The notes below the pieces were generated by a model. It saw only the letters and a program-made list of their open reading frames with translations, did no database searches and was not told where the DNA came from. DNA of 35,279 nucleotides from JBDRNE01 sp043812935 (lineage in GTDB: Bacteria; Omnitrophota; Gorgyraeia; Tantalellales; Tantalellaceae): assembly GCA_043812935.1 (NCBI GenBank), contig JBDRLO010000047.1, positions 1 to 35,279 of the forward strand. Direction: 5' to 3'. A program made the translations under genes and the position numbers. Each line of letters begins with the position of its first letter. Position 1 is the stretch's first letter. Below, piece after piece: positions 5,440-14,755 of this stretch.

Positions 5440-8400
5440 TTATTTTTCACAAACATCCAGTTTTCTTTCAGCAAGATATTTGTATAGCGCGTAATGATCC
5501 TGTACCAGTTTTTGCGCTTTTTCTAAAAGCATTTTTGCTCTTTCAGGATCTTGTTTTTTAAGAACATTGTACCGGTTTTCATTGTAAACGTAATCTTCAA
5601 GTTTTATAGTCGGTTCCTTGCTTTCAAGCGTCATTGGGTTTTTCCCTTGGGCGCACAAATCAGGGTTATACCTGAATAACGGCCAGTGACCTGAAGCTAC
5701 CGCGTTTTTCTGTTCATTGTTGCCGTTTATAAGATTATATCCATGAGCGATACAATGTGAGTATGCGATAATAATTGACGGACCGTCATAAGCTTCGGCT
5801 TCTATAAAAGCTTTTACCGTCTGCATGGGATCAGCACCTAGGGCAACTTTAGCAACATAAACATATCCATAACTAATTGCCATAAGCCCTAAATCTTTTT
5901 TACCGATTGGTTTTCCGCTTGCCGCGAAACGCGCGACAGCGCCCATAGGCGTTGATTTTGAAGCCTGGCCTCCCGTATTAGAATAAACCTCTGTATCAAG
6001 CACAAGGAAATTAACGTTTTTACCCGAAGCCAATACATGGTCAAGCCCGCCGTAACCGATATCATAGGCCCATCCGTCACCGCCGACTCCCCATACTGAC
6101 CGTTTTATAAAATAATCTGCAACGCTGTAAAGTTCACGGCAGGTTTCGCAGTCGCATTTCGCTAATTTTTCTTTTAAATCCGCAACCAACATCCGAACTT
6201 TTTCGATTCCTTCCCGCGCAGACTGATCCACGGATGTTATTTCTTTTATTAAACCTTTTACTTCACCGTTGCAGGAATCTTTTTTCAAAATTTCTTCCGC
6301 AAGTTCATGGGCATATTCAGTGTATTTGTCAGATGTAAGGCGCATACCAAAAGCAAGTTCAGCGGCATCTTCAAAAAGCGAATTGTTCCATGCCGGACCT
6401 CTTCCGTCCGCACGCGTACAATACGGCGTTGTCGGAAGGTTCCCTCCGTATATAGATGAACATCCTGTTGCATTAGCAATTAACGCCCTATCGCCGAAAA
6501 GCTGTGTCAAAAGTTTTACATATGCTGTTTCTCCGCATCCCGCGCAAGCACCGGAATACTCAAATAGCGGTTTTACAAACTGCAACCCTTTCATATTGGG
6601 CTGATACAGTTTAGAATCGGTCTCCGGAAGATTTAAGAAAAACTTGTAATTTTCACTTTCCTGCGACCTTAAAGTTTCCTGCGGCATCATTTTTATTGCC
6701 TCTTTCGCTTTCATAGGACAATATTCAACACAAACTCCGCACCCTGTACAATCTTCCGGGGCTACCTGCAAAGTGTAAACATACCCTTCCATCCCTTTCG
6801 GAGGCTTTGGAGAAGTATGTTTTAATGTTTCTGGAGCGTTTTTGAGATTTTCTTCTTTATAAAGTTTGGCTCTGATAGCGGCATGCGGGCATAACAGAGT
6901 ACATTTACCGCATTGTATACACGCATCAGGGTTCCATACAGGTATGTTTACCGCTATGTTCCGTTTTTCGTATTGCGTTGTAGCCGTAGGCCAGGTTCCA
7001 TCCGCGGGCATTTCTGATACTTTCACGGTTTCACCCTCTCCGCGCAAAATTTTGGCAGTAGTAACTTTTACAAATTCAGGAGCGTCTTTAGGTAAAATTT
7101 CTTTTTCCTGAATTTTGCCTGTAACTGTTTCCGGGACTTTTACTTCCTCAATATTATTAAGCGCCATATCAACCGCTTTTGTATTCATTTCAACAACTTT
7201 TTCGCCTTTTGAACCATAAGTTTTCTTTACGGCTTTTTTAATCGCTTCTACAGCTGTTTTCTCTGCCAGAATGCCCGATATCTTAAAAAATGCCGTCTGC
7301 ATGATAATGTTAATGCGGCCGCCTAACCCAATTTCACCGGCTATTTTCAAAGCATTTATCACGTAAAACTTCAGTTTTTTATCTATAATCTGTTTTTGAA
7401 CCTTAGCCGGGATATGTTCCCAAACTGTATCTTTTCCGTATATTGACGTTAAAAGGAAAATGCCGCCTTCTTCAATGTTTTTTAACATATCGTATTTTTC
7501 TAAAAATGAAAAATTGTGACATGCTAAAAAATTTGCTTTTGAAATAAGATACGGGCTTCTTAAAGTTTTTTTGCCGAAACGAAGGTGTGAAATAGTAACT
7601 GCACCGGCTTTTTTTGAATCATAAACAAAGTATCCTTGTGTATTATTGTCAGTTTCTTCACCTATTATTTTTATAGAATTTTTATTGGCTCCGACTGTAC
7701 CATCTGCACCCAAACCATAAAACATGGCGCGGTAAACTTCATTGCTTTCAGTACTAAAAGACGGATCATATTCTAAACTCGTAGCAGTAACATCGTCATT
7801 TATGCCGATTGTAAAATGGTTCTTGGGTTTTGAAATAGCAAGATTATCAAAAACACCTTTAATCATTGCCGGCGTAAACTCTGCCGAACCTAAACCGTAA
7901 CGGCCGCCTACTATGTGCGGATACTCTTTAAACTGCGCGGTTTTTTCAGAAAGCGCTTCGCCGATAGCTGTCCGTACATCTTCGTATAAAGGCTCGCCTA
8001 ATCCGCCCGGTTCCTTAGTGCGGTCAAGAACCGCGATAGATTTTACTGTTTCGGGCAATGAATCAACAAACGCTTTAACATCAAAAGGACGGTAAAGCCG
8101 CACTTTTACTACTCCGACTTTTTCACCTTTCGCGATAAGGTACTCCACGGTTTCATGGACAGCTTCACTGCCGGATCCCATTATAATAATAATCCGTTCC
8201 GCGTCCTCTGCACCAAAATAATCAAAAAGTTTATAAGTTCGTCCCGTTAACTTCGCGAATTTGTCCATGGCTTTCTGTACAATCTGCGGACACGCGTCAT
8301 AATATTTGTTTACGGATTCCCTGCCCTGAAAATATACATCCGGATTTTGAGACGTTCCCCGAAGAACGGGATGTTCCGGATTCATCCCCCACTGCCGATG

Positions 8401-9006
8401 CGCATATATAAATTTCTCATCCAGCATGGATTTCATATCTTCAAAAGTCAATTCCTCAATCTTCTGTATTTCATGGGAGATTCTGAACCCTTCAAAAAAA
8501 TGTACAAAAGGTATCCGCGACTCCAAAGTTGCTGCCTGTGCGATAAGCGCAAAATCCATTGTTTCCTGTACACTTGTAGACGCCAAAAGCCCCCAGCCAG
8601 TACTCCTTGCCGCCATAACATCCGAATGGTCTCCAAAAATCGACAAAGCCTGGCATGCCAAAGAGCGCGCGGCAACATGAAATACCGTTGGCGTAAGTTC
8701 CCCCGCTATTTTATACATATTCGGAATCATTAAAAGAAGACCTTGCGAAGCTGTAAAAGTAGTAGTAAGCGCACCTGTGGTTAACGCGCCATGGACTGCG
8801 CCCGAAGCACCGCCTTCAGACTGCATCTCAACAACCGTAGGCACAGTACCCCATATGTTTTTTTCTTTTTTGGCTGACTTCGCGTCAGATATTTCTCCCA
8901 TTGGAGTTGACGGAGTAATAGGGTAAATAGCTATAACTTCGTTAGTTGCGTGCGCGACATGCGCGACCGCGCTGTTGCCATCATGCGGAACCATCTTGCG
9001 TTTCAT
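5440..9006 (-). CDS. nifJ: Pyruvate:ferredoxin (flavodoxin) oxidoreductase, single-chain
   Basis: 1188 residues, the normal length of homodimeric PFOR/NifJ. It oxidises pyruvate with CoA to acetyl-CoA and CO2 and passes electrons to ferredoxin or flavodoxin. Domains in order: N-terminal pyrimidine-binding domain with YPITPSTPMGEISD (about residues 29-42); a domain II/III block with GSGSEAVHETVEYL; two 4Fe-4S motifs, CIQCGKCTLLCP and CTGCGVCVEYCP (about 690-760); a third-cluster region with CAGCGETAYVKLL; and the TPP-binding segment GDGWAYDIGYGGLDHVL with NTGGQASKSTPMGA (about 970-1025). AGGAGG precedes the ATG at 9006, and a good promoter lies about 85 bases upstream. It is the central catabolic enzyme in the window and argues for anaerobic metabolism. 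lipA follows and may share the transcript. Confidence 0.97.
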   Translation of the reverse strand: MKRKMVPHDGNSAVAHVAHATNEVIAIYPITPSTPMGEISDAKSAKKEKNIWGTVPTVVEMQSEGGASGAVHGALTTGALTTTFTASQGLLLMIPNMYKIAGELTPTVFHVAARSLACQALSIFGDHSDVMAARSTGWGLLASTSVQETMDFALIAQAATLESRIPFVHFFEGFRISHEIQKIEELTFEDMKSMLDEKFIYAHRQWGMNPEHPVLRGTSQNPDVYFQGRESVNKYYDACPQIVQKAMDKFAKLTGRTYKLFDYFGAEDAERIIIIMGSGSEAVHETVEYLIAKGEKVGVVKVRLYRPFDVKAFVDSLPETVKSIAVLDRTKEPGGLGEPLYEDVRTAIGEALSEKTAQFKEYPHIVGGRYGLGSAEFTPAMIKGVFDNLAISKPKNHFTIGINDDVTATSLEYDPSFSTESNEVYRAMFYGLGADGTVGANKNSIKIIGEETDNNTQGYFVYDSKKAGAVTISHLRFGKKTLRSPYLISKANFLACHNFSFLEKYDMLKNIEEGGIFLLTSIYGKDTVWEHIPAKVQKQIIDKKLKFYVINALKIAGEIGLGGRINIIMQTAFFKISGILAEKTAVEAIKKAVKKTYGSKGEKVVEMNTKAVDMALNNIEEVKVPETVTGKIQEKEILPKDAPEFVKVTTAKILRGEGETVKVSEMPADGTWPTATTQYEKRNIAVNIPVWNPDACIQCGKCTLLCPHAAIRAKLYKEENLKNAPETLKHTSPKPPKGMEGYVYTLQVAPEDCTGCGVCVEYCPMKAKEAIKMMPQETLRSQESENYKFFLNLPETDSKLYQPNMKGLQFVKPLFEYSGACAGCGETAYVKLLTQLFGDRALIANATGCSSIYGGNLPTTPYCTRADGRGPAWNNSLFEDAAELAFGMRLTSDKYTEYAHELAEEILKKDSCNGEVKGLIKEITSVDQSAREGIEKVRMLVADLKEKLAKCDCETCRELYSVADYFIKRSVWGVGGDGWAYDIGYGGLDHVLASGKNVNFLVLDTEVYSNTGGQASKSTPMGAVARFAASGKPIGKKDLGLMAISYGYVYVAKVALGADPMQTVKAFIEAEAYDGPSIIIAYSHCIAHGYNLINGNNEQKNAVASGHWPLFRYNPDLCAQGKNPMTLESKEPTIKLEDYVYNENRYNVLKKQDPERAKMLLEKAQKLVQDHYALYKYLAERKLDVCEK

Positions 9007-9086
9007 TATAAAACCTCCTGAAATATTAAATATTAAAAATTCTTATGAAAAAACCGGTCACTTATTATATCACGAAAGTTTCTATC

Positions 9087-9114
9087 TGTATAAGATTTTT
9101 TTTAAAAATGTCAA
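9087..9114 (-). promoter_or_regulatory. Promoter of the PFOR gene
   Basis: Minus-strand TTGACA (9109-9114), a 16-base spacer and TATACA (9087-9092). The -35 hexamer touches the tandem repeat at 9116-9164, so that repeat lies exactly where an upstream activator or repressor would bind. Confidence 0.7.
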
Positions 9115-9115
9115 G

Positions 9116-9164
9116 CCAAAGTAAGAATGTCCGGTTTTTACCAAAGTAAGAGTGTCCGGTTTTG
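9116..9164. repeat. Tandem 25-base repeat, two copies (CCAAAGTAAGRRTGTCCGGTTTT)
   Basis: CCAAAGTAAGAATGTCCGG with a T-rich tail (9116-9139) is repeated with one mismatch at 9141-9164. A 15-base piece of the second copy and its flank (TGTCCGGTTTTGTTT) recurs in inverse orientation at 21494-21508. Multiple short terminal repeats of this type occur at the ends of some insertion sequences (IS21-like or ISNCY), so this may be the footprint of a lost transposon; no transposase remains beside it. Confidence 0.5.
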
Positions 9165-9194
9165 TTTTTATTAAGACAACTTACATGCGTAACA

Positions 9195-9248
9195 AAAAAA
9201 GGGACACCCCGTATTTTTCTATTCTATTTTACGGGATTGCCCCTTTTT
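9195..9248. terminator. Bidirectional intrinsic terminator-like hairpin
   Basis: AAAAAAGGGACACCCCGTA and TACGGGATTGCCCCTTTTT pair imperfectly around an 18-base loop, with A and T runs on the outer sides so that either strand ends in a T-run. It lies just after the stop of the membrane protein gene at 9265 and ahead of the PFOR promoter, a sensible place to end that transcript. Confidence 0.55.
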
Positions 9249-9264
9249 AACGTTATACACCTAT

Positions 9265-10056
9265 TTATACAGCAGGTTCTTGAGAAACTGCGGATGTTCC
9301 ACCCGTAGAAAGCGACATATAAAACCCCATAAACCCAAGCATCATTACAACCGGAATATACGCCTGAACCGCCGCATTTACAATCGCTATTAATATCTGA
9401 CCTAAGTCCGGACTTAAAGGAACAATAACAAGGCCCATAAGAAATCCTATGACCAAAGAAATAACTAAGCTAATGATAAACAATGTCATAAAAAGGCCCA
9501 AAGTGTTTTTGAAATTACTTTTTGCGGTTTTTATCCCCTTTTTAAACGCGTCAATAGCGCTGGTATCTTCTACTACAATAATATAAATTGGATAAACCAA
9601 CATTGTAATAGCAACAATTGCTATTATTGTTACAATAGCCGCTACAAGACTGCGTGTTATTATATTATCGCCTAAAAGCAATATGCCTGCTGACACCAGA
9701 CTAAGCACTAATACTATGCCTATTGCAATAAGTACGTATAAAAACAAAAGGCCTAAAATCCTTAAATAAAACTTTTTACCATAACTAAGAAAATTTGCTA
9801 GACTAGACGCGCCTGTTTTTATTTGGTCTTTCGCCAACCCCATTGCACCGCCCTGTAAAAACACAAATATCAAAAAGAATAATATACTAGAAGCTATGGA
9901 TATCGCAATCATCCCAGGGTCACCTGTCCTTGCAGGGTTACTAAGAGGCAATCCTATCAACCCTATAATGGTATTAAATACAAAGAATACCAAAATAACA
10001 TTCATTAACTTGAAAGCTTTGCCAAAACCATTTTTAACAGCCTCCATAATCCCCAT
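9265..10056 (-). CDS. Polytopic membrane protein of unknown function
   Basis: 263 residues with about six hydrophobic segments, roughly at residues 15-35, 48-70, 95-120, 135-160, 190-212 and 220-250. The composition is rich in Ile, Val, Leu and Gly with few polar residues in the membrane parts. Between segments four and five, VVEDTSAIDAFKKGIKTAKSNFKNTLGLF resembles the linker of the DUF7544/glycerophosphodiester-phosphodiesterase-membrane-domain-like proteins that have two three-helix halves, but no catalytic motif is present. A strong AAGGAGG precedes the ATG, with its own promoter upstream and a terminator after it, so it is monocistronic. Function unknown. Confidence 0.8.
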   Translation of the reverse strand: MGIMEAVKNGFGKAFKLMNVILVFFVFNTIIGLIGLPLSNPARTGDPGMIAISIASSILFFLIFVFLQGGAMGLAKDQIKTGASSLANFLSYGKKFYLRILGLLFLYVLIAIGIVLVLSLVSAGILLLGDNIITRSLVAAIVTIIAIVAITMLVYPIYIIVVEDTSAIDAFKKGIKTAKSNFKNTLGLFMTLFIISLVISLVIGFLMGLVIVPLSPDLGQILIAIVNAAVQAYIPVVMMLGFMGFYMSLSTGGTSAVSQEPAV

Positions 10057-10131
10057 AAATACCTCCTTGTGGTCACTCTTTTATAAATGCAAAATTTTAT
10101 TCAAATTGATATATCTTATAATTTTAGTTAT

Positions 10132-10159
10132 GATATACCACATGTCCAAATCCTGTCAA
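10132..10159 (-). promoter_or_regulatory. Promoter of the membrane protein gene
   Basis: Minus-strand TTGACA (10154-10159), a 16-base spacer and TATATC (10132-10137). It lies directly after the recR stop codon and about 75 bases before the ATG at 10056. Confidence 0.6.
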
Positions 10160-10182
10160 CATAAAATCGTATTCTGTACAGT

Positions 10183-10785
10183 TTATACAGTTGTTCGTTC
10201 CTCAAAAGCTCTTTGAATAGTGGCAATATCCGCGTATTGTAAAACTGCACCCACGGGCACGCCTCTGGCAAGACGCGATACTTTTACCGCACAAGACTTT
10301 AATATTTCCGCAAGATAAAGCGCAGTTGTTTCACCCTCTGTCGTAAAATCCGTCGCAATAATAATTTCCCTGATATCTTCAGTTTTTATCCTCCGGACAA
10401 GAGTATCAATTCTTAATTCATCCGGCCCGATACCGTCTATAGGAGAAAGTTCGCCTAAAAGCACATGATACAGACCCTGATATGTTCCGGTTTTCTCCAT
10501 TGTTATAACTCCGTTCGGGCCTCCGACAACACATATTTTTGAGGCATCCCGGCCGGAATCCGAACATATAAGACAATATTCTTTTTCACTCAAGTTATTG
10601 CATTTTTGACAAAACCGAACGTTATTTTTGACCTCGGCTATGTGATATAAAAGAGATTTGACTTTTTCTGAGGGAGATTTCAAGATATAAAACGCGAGCC
10701 GTTCCGCTGAACGCGTACCAAGCCCCGGCATTTTGCAGAATTCTTCAATAAGTTTTGTCATTGAGGACGGAAACCCTTTGGTCAT
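10183..10785 (-). CDS. recR: Recombination mediator protein RecR
   Basis: 200 residues, full length. RecR acts with RecO and RecF to load RecA on gapped DNA. Domains in order: an N-terminal helix-hairpin-helix (FCKMPGLGTRSAERLAFYIL), a four-cysteine zinc finger at Cys59, Cys62, Cys71 and Cys74 (CQKCNNLSEKEYCLIC), a Toprim domain with CVVGGPNGVITMEKTGTYQG, and the conserved YHVLLGELSPIDGIGP and SRLARGVPVG segments. Its ATG overlaps the dnaX stop by four bases (ATGA). The dnaX-recR pairing is one of the most conserved bacterial gene orders and couples replication with repair. An internal ATG eight codons in is a possible alternative start. Confidence 0.97.
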   Translation of the reverse strand: MTKGFPSSMTKLIEEFCKMPGLGTRSAERLAFYILKSPSEKVKSLLYHIAEVKNNVRFCQKCNNLSEKEYCLICSDSGRDASKICVVGGPNGVITMEKTGTYQGLYHVLLGELSPIDGIGPDELRIDTLVRRIKTEDIREIIIATDFTTEGETTALYLAEILKSCAVKVSRLARGVPVGAVLQYADIATIQRAFEERTTV

Positions 10786-12485
10786 CTTTCCCCTTCCATC
10801 AGATCCCGCACTACCTGTCCTCCAAAAACATCCATTGTTGTTTCAATAATAGGTTTCATTTTTTCCTTAAGTACGTTTCTATCCTGAACCTGGGTATCTT
10901 TATCTTTTGTTTCTCCAAGAAATTCTAAGAGAACAAATTCTATCCTCGGCGCAATTCCCGTTACTCTTTGTACCGCCTCGTCAATAACACTCTTATTGAT
11001 TTCTGTTTCCAAAACTTCTTTGTTAAACAAAAAGTCTTTTCCAAACCCCAGAATCAGTTTCTTCTCATCAAACTGCACAGGATTTGCCGGATTAAGAAAA
11101 GTAAATACAGACATCTTCTTTTTTTTAACATAGTTCAAAACCGCATTCCAATTAAATTTGTCCGGATCAAGCGGAGCTGTTTCACCGCTTTCTTTTTTCA
11201 ATTTCACAGATTGGGGTTCTTGGAAACCCAAATTAATTTCGGTTTTATTTTCTTTTTGAAAATCTCCAGAAATATTCTCCCGGGAAACTGTCTGGGAAAC
11301 AATCTCTTGGGAATCAACAAAACCCGAATCTTCTCCGGAAGCACTTTCTTCCATACCGTTTAATTCATCAAGTATTTTTGACAAAGACAACATCTGCCCC
11401 CTCTTTGTTAATTTAACCAGCATGATTTCAAGCGGAGCTCTCGCAAATATAGTATTTTTCATCAAAGTTAAACAATGGGCAAGATTCTGAAGAACGTACA
11501 AGATCTCTTCCAATGTTAACTGCTCAACCTGGTGTTTTAATTTTTGCATTTCTTCTTCAGAAAAAGCCATATCAGAGGTTAAAACGCATGATGTTGTTTT
11601 TAAAATCATAATGTCTCTGAAATATTTAATAAGACTGTTTGCAATAAATACCGGATCTTTTCCTCCGGAAATCAAATTATCAAGCATATTAATTATGGTT
11701 TTTGGATCATTGTTTATAATAGCATCCGCTATAGCGCTCATAACCTCTTTTTGAACCATGCCTAAAAGTTCAACCACATCCTCTGAAACAATCTGCCGGC
11801 CGGAAAAAGAAACCATCTGGTCTAAAATAACAATCGAATCCCTTAAACTGCCATCACCGGCATTAGCTATTAAAAAAGCTGTTTTTTCTGAAACAGTAAT
11901 TTCTTCTTTTTGCGCAATATCAAGAAGCTTAGCGGAAATTACTGCCGGTGAAATCCGTTTAAAATCAAACCTTTGACATCGTGACATAATAGTAGGCAAA
12001 ACTTTATGCGCTTCTGTTGTGGCAAAAATGAATTTAACATGAGCCGGGGGTTCTTCAAGTGTTTTTAAAAGAGCGTTGAATGCTCCCTGCGACAGCATAT
12101 GAACTTCGTCAATTATATAAACCTTAAACTTACTCTTTGAAGGTGAAAACTTAACATTTTCACGAAGAGTCCTGATCTCATCAACTCCGTTATTTGAAGC
12201 ACCGTCTATCTCCAACACATCCATATTGTTCCCCTGGCTGATTTCCCTGCAAGAAAAACATTGATTACAAGGCCCTTTATCTATCGGATTCTCGCAATTC
12301 ATTGTCTTCGCGATAAGCCTTGCAACCGAAGTCTTGCCAACCCCTCTGGGCCCGCAAAAAACATAAGCGTTCGCTATCCTTCCGTTAAAAATAGAATTCT
12401 TAAGCGTTCGTGTAATTGTTTCCTGTCCGACAACATCTTCAAATTTTTGGGGCCTGTATTTCTGTGCTAATGTTTGATATGACAT
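10782..12485 (-). CDS. dnaX: DNA polymerase III subunit gamma/tau
   Basis: 567 residues. It is the AAA+ clamp-loader subunit. The N-terminal MSYQTLAQKYRPQKFEDVVG is typical; Walker A is GPRGVGKTS (Lys51), the zinc site comprises Cys64, Cys73, Cys76 and Cys79, the Walker B DEVH is at 126-129, and the SRC arginine-finger motif follows in LPTIMSRCQRFDF. The C-terminal third is less conserved and polar (about 380-450), then forms a folded tau-like domain. No A-rich slippery heptamer was obvious near residue 430 of the kind E. coli uses for the shorter gamma form, though I did not test every frame. The ribosome site is weak; a good promoter precedes it. Confidence 0.96.
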   Translation of the reverse strand: MSYQTLAQKYRPQKFEDVVGQETITRTLKNSIFNGRIANAYVFCGPRGVGKTSVARLIAKTMNCENPIDKGPCNQCFSCREISQGNNMDVLEIDGASNNGVDEIRTLRENVKFSPSKSKFKVYIIDEVHMLSQGAFNALLKTLEEPPAHVKFIFATTEAHKVLPTIMSRCQRFDFKRISPAVISAKLLDIAQKEEITVSEKTAFLIANAGDGSLRDSIVILDQMVSFSGRQIVSEDVVELLGMVQKEVMSAIADAIINNDPKTIINMLDNLISGGKDPVFIANSLIKYFRDIMILKTTSCVLTSDMAFSEEEMQKLKHQVEQLTLEEILYVLQNLAHCLTLMKNTIFARAPLEIMLVKLTKRGQMLSLSKILDELNGMEESASGEDSGFVDSQEIVSQTVSRENISGDFQKENKTEINLGFQEPQSVKLKKESGETAPLDPDKFNWNAVLNYVKKKKMSVFTFLNPANPVQFDEKKLILGFGKDFLFNKEVLETEINKSVIDEAVQRVTGIAPRIEFVLLEFLGETKDKDTQVQDRNVLKEKMKPIIETTMDVFGGQVVRDLMEGER

Positions 12486-12545
12486 AATTGACTATACCTT
12501 TTTTTAATGAGTATCCTACGTTTAAACTATAATCCAAAGGTCTAT

Positions 12546-12574
12546 TTTATAACATAGCGCTTGTTAAAATTCAA
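12546..12574 (-). promoter_or_regulatory. Promoter of dnaX-recR
   Basis: Minus-strand TTGAAT (12569-12574), a 17-base spacer and TATAAA (12546-12551), about 60 bases ahead of the dnaX ATG. Confidence 0.6.
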
Positions 12575-12618
12575 GCTCGCCTTTGCGCCCCAGCACTAAC
12601 CCTGCATCCTAAAATATT

Positions 12619-13398
12619 TTATTCATCAAAATATCCCAACATTCTTTCGCGCATTAAAGACACGTTAAAATAGGATCCTGTTAATTTCCCATTTTTCCCT
12701 TTTGCTCCCCTTACAGGGCCAGGACCGGCCCCCATTGGCGCGGGTTGGGGCGCTATCCCCCCGGAAGCCAGTATACCTGTAATGAAACATGACTCTTTCC
12801 ATTCCTGAAAACATTCCGATATCGCTCTAGCTGAACTTTTTACAAATTCACACGCGTATTGTTCATTTTTAGGAACACGATACAGCATATAAGTATATAA
12901 AGCGTTTTTCGTCATGTTCTTGTCACCTAAAGATTTCCCGGATTCCAATGCTACAGGAACGTTATTGCACGGAGGCATAGTAAAAGTACAAGACCCGCCT
13001 CTGGGAAAAGGAATATTTCTGTGTGTATAACCTCTTTGCCAGGATCTTACGCCATGTTCAATAGCCCCAAGAACAGCTTTAATACAAACTATGTATTCCT
13101 GGGATTTTTTTGTCCGGTCAAAAGATTTCATCATATCAGAAAGGTTTAGCGATGCCCGGCCTAAATCCCCGGGTAAAAGAAATCCTTGCGCCCCTTCCAC
13201 ATCGATATTTTCTATACAGACATTATCCTGCCATTTTTCCCAGTTTTTTCCTACAATAACTGTAACTTCTTCCGCAAACTTTTCACGGCTCTCTTTCGTT
13301 GAAAACAATGGTTGCGAAATATTTTCCGCGGTTGCAGATTTATACCAACTAAAAATTAACATATATAAACATATACAAAAAATTAGCAAATTTTTCAT
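12619..13398 (-). CDS. Secreted protein of unknown function
   Basis: 259 residues from the ATG at 13398, chosen because it opens with MKNLLIFCICLYMLIFSW followed by YKSATAEN, a good signal peptide with a likely cut after TA. The frame extends 21 codons further upstream into the glycosyltransferase gene, which is less likely. The mature protein contains about seven cysteines (VCIENI, YIVCIKAV, SCTFTMPPCN, YACEF, SECFQEWKESCF), suggesting disulfides in the periplasm, a Trp-rich KNWEKWQD segment and a flexible Pro/Gly-rich stretch (GGIAPQPAPMGAGPGPVRG) near the C-terminus. I recognise no family. It directly follows the GT4 gene and is probably co-transcribed with it. Confidence 0.7.
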   Translation of the reverse strand: MKNLLIFCICLYMLIFSWYKSATAENISQPLFSTKESREKFAEEVTVIVGKNWEKWQDNVCIENIDVEGAQGFLLPGDLGRASLNLSDMMKSFDRTKKSQEYIVCIKAVLGAIEHGVRSWQRGYTHRNIPFPRGGSCTFTMPPCNNVPVALESGKSLGDKNMTKNALYTYMLYRVPKNEQYACEFVKSSARAISECFQEWKESCFITGILASGGIAPQPAPMGAGPGPVRGAKGKNGKLTGSYFNVSLMRERMLGYFDE

Positions 13399-13403
13399 AA
13401 TAA

Positions 13404-14735
13404 TTATAAACTGCTCTCTTTTAAAAATAACTTTAAATATTCTTCTCCAATGCTTTCCCATGTCCAGATTTTACGAACTTTATTATTAAAATTCAGAACC
13501 AACTCCGTGCTTTTTTGCCAATTTTCAACAACCCAATTAACTGCCTTGCCTATATTCTGCGCAAAATTAGCATAATGATTTTCCGTTATATTCGCAAGCA
13601 CACCATAACGCGTTACAACGCCCCAATCAAAAACTTCTCCGGATTCACTTTCAAACATAAATTTCGGGCCGTTAGTATCAGCTGAAACTATCATATTACC
13701 TCGGGCGGAAGCTTCAATAACAGACATTCCAAAAGGTTCTTTTAGAGTTGGCAATATATATATGTGTTTATCATCCAATATTTGTTTTTTTTCAGAAACA
13801 GGACTTATTGCACTGCGCAGGTTAAAAATAACCTTTAAATTATTCGGCAAATTCCCCGTACTATTCTTTAACTGCTTTTCATATTCACTTGAATCGGGAA
13901 TTCCCGCAATTGTTAAAGAATACTTTTGTGGGGACAATACTGCCGCACGCCGCGCACCCTCAATTGAAAATTCCACTCCTTTACTTGGATCTATTCTACA
14001 AAAAGTAATTAAATTTATAACTTCCGGCTTTTCAGCAAGTTTTTTTTCAACTTCTTTGTCAGACATAAGAAAATCTTTGTTACATCCGCTGGAAATTAAA
14101 ACCAGTTTGTTTTCGTAATTCGTTTTACCGTCAAACTCCGCGATTATATCTTTAGTTTCGGAATGAACTAAAGGGCTGTTTACAATTATATAATCCGCAT
14201 ACCGGCACATTGATTCCCATTCCCGGATTTTCGCCAAAACTTCTTTTGTCCCGTCAAAAGCTCCGACAAACTCACCTTCCTTGATCATATATGTAGTTTC
14301 AAGCGCGTGAATAGTTGAAACCACTAAAAACGGCATATTTTGAAGCTCTTTTGCCATGTACCCCGGTAAAATATGATGGCCGTGCAGATTAACTACATCA
14401 AATTTTTGTTCAAAAATTTTAATCCATTTTGTTGCGGCATCAGCAAACTTTTTAATTCTGCTAAGCTCCGCGTCTTTATCTCCGGAATAAGGCTGTTCAA
14501 TACCTTCATCAATTAAAAACCTTATGACTGTCAAATGTCCTTTTTTTTGGATGCTATACGGAATATCCCATTCCTGCAGTTTTATCCCCTTATGCAATGT
14601 TTTCGCGGTATGAATTGAAAGAACTGTAACTTGATGTCCTTTTTTTAAAAATTGTTCACAAATATGTTCAACATGCACACCACCGCCGCCGGTTGCAGTC
14701 TCTTCAAACTGTAACGATACTAACGCAATTCTCAC
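13404..14735 (-). CDS. Glycosyltransferase, GT4 family
   Basis: 443 residues with the two-Rossmann GT-B layout. The N-terminal MRIALVSLQFEETATGGGGVHVEHIC contains the glycine-rich acceptor loop; DVVNLHGHHILPGYMAKE follows near residue 110. The C-terminal half has TFCRIDPSKGVEFSIEGAR (donor side) and the retaining-GT E-x7-E signature EPFGMSVIEASARGN, where the first Glu contacts the sugar nucleotide. It most likely transfers a hexose from a nucleotide sugar in the cytoplasm. The acceptor is not predictable; the glycogen/starch-synthase-like N-terminus and the ROK kinase gene upstream make storage sugar or sugar-osmolyte synthesis plausible alternatives to surface polysaccharide. The secreted unknown protein follows. 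Confidence 0.9.
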   Translation of the reverse strand: MRIALVSLQFEETATGGGGVHVEHICEQFLKKGHQVTVLSIHTAKTLHKGIKLQEWDIPYSIQKKGHLTVIRFLIDEGIEQPYSGDKDAELSRIKKFADAATKWIKIFEQKFDVVNLHGHHILPGYMAKELQNMPFLVVSTIHALETTYMIKEGEFVGAFDGTKEVLAKIREWESMCRYADYIIVNSPLVHSETKDIIAEFDGKTNYENKLVLISSGCNKDFLMSDKEVEKKLAEKPEVINLITFCRIDPSKGVEFSIEGARRAAVLSPQKYSLTIAGIPDSSEYEKQLKNSTGNLPNNLKVIFNLRSAISPVSEKKQILDDKHIYILPTLKEPFGMSVIEASARGNMIVSADTNGPKFMFESESGEVFDWGVVTRYGVLANITENHYANFAQNIGKAVNWVVENWQKSTELVLNFNNKVRKIWTWESIGEEYLKLFLKESSL

Positions 14736-14755
14736 TATTCATTCCCTTTCAATAT

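Noticed and set aside
8347..8733. Plus-strand open frame of 128 codons within the PFOR gene
   Set aside because: It lies wholly inside a well conserved gene on the other strand, has no ribosome site and has atypical composition; it is a shadow frame, as are the other long plus-strand frames in this window apart from IS3 OrfA.
10174..10190. SOS-box-like CTGTACAGTTTATACAG next to recR
   Set aside because: Spacing between CTGT and ACAG is nine, not the eight of the E. coli LexA box; it overlaps the recR stop codon and does not lie in a promoter for a known SOS gene.
12619..13461. Longer start for the secreted unknown protein at 13461
   Set aside because: It would put 21 basic residues before a perfectly good signal peptide and overlap the GT4 gene by 58 bases; the ATG at 13398 is more likely.
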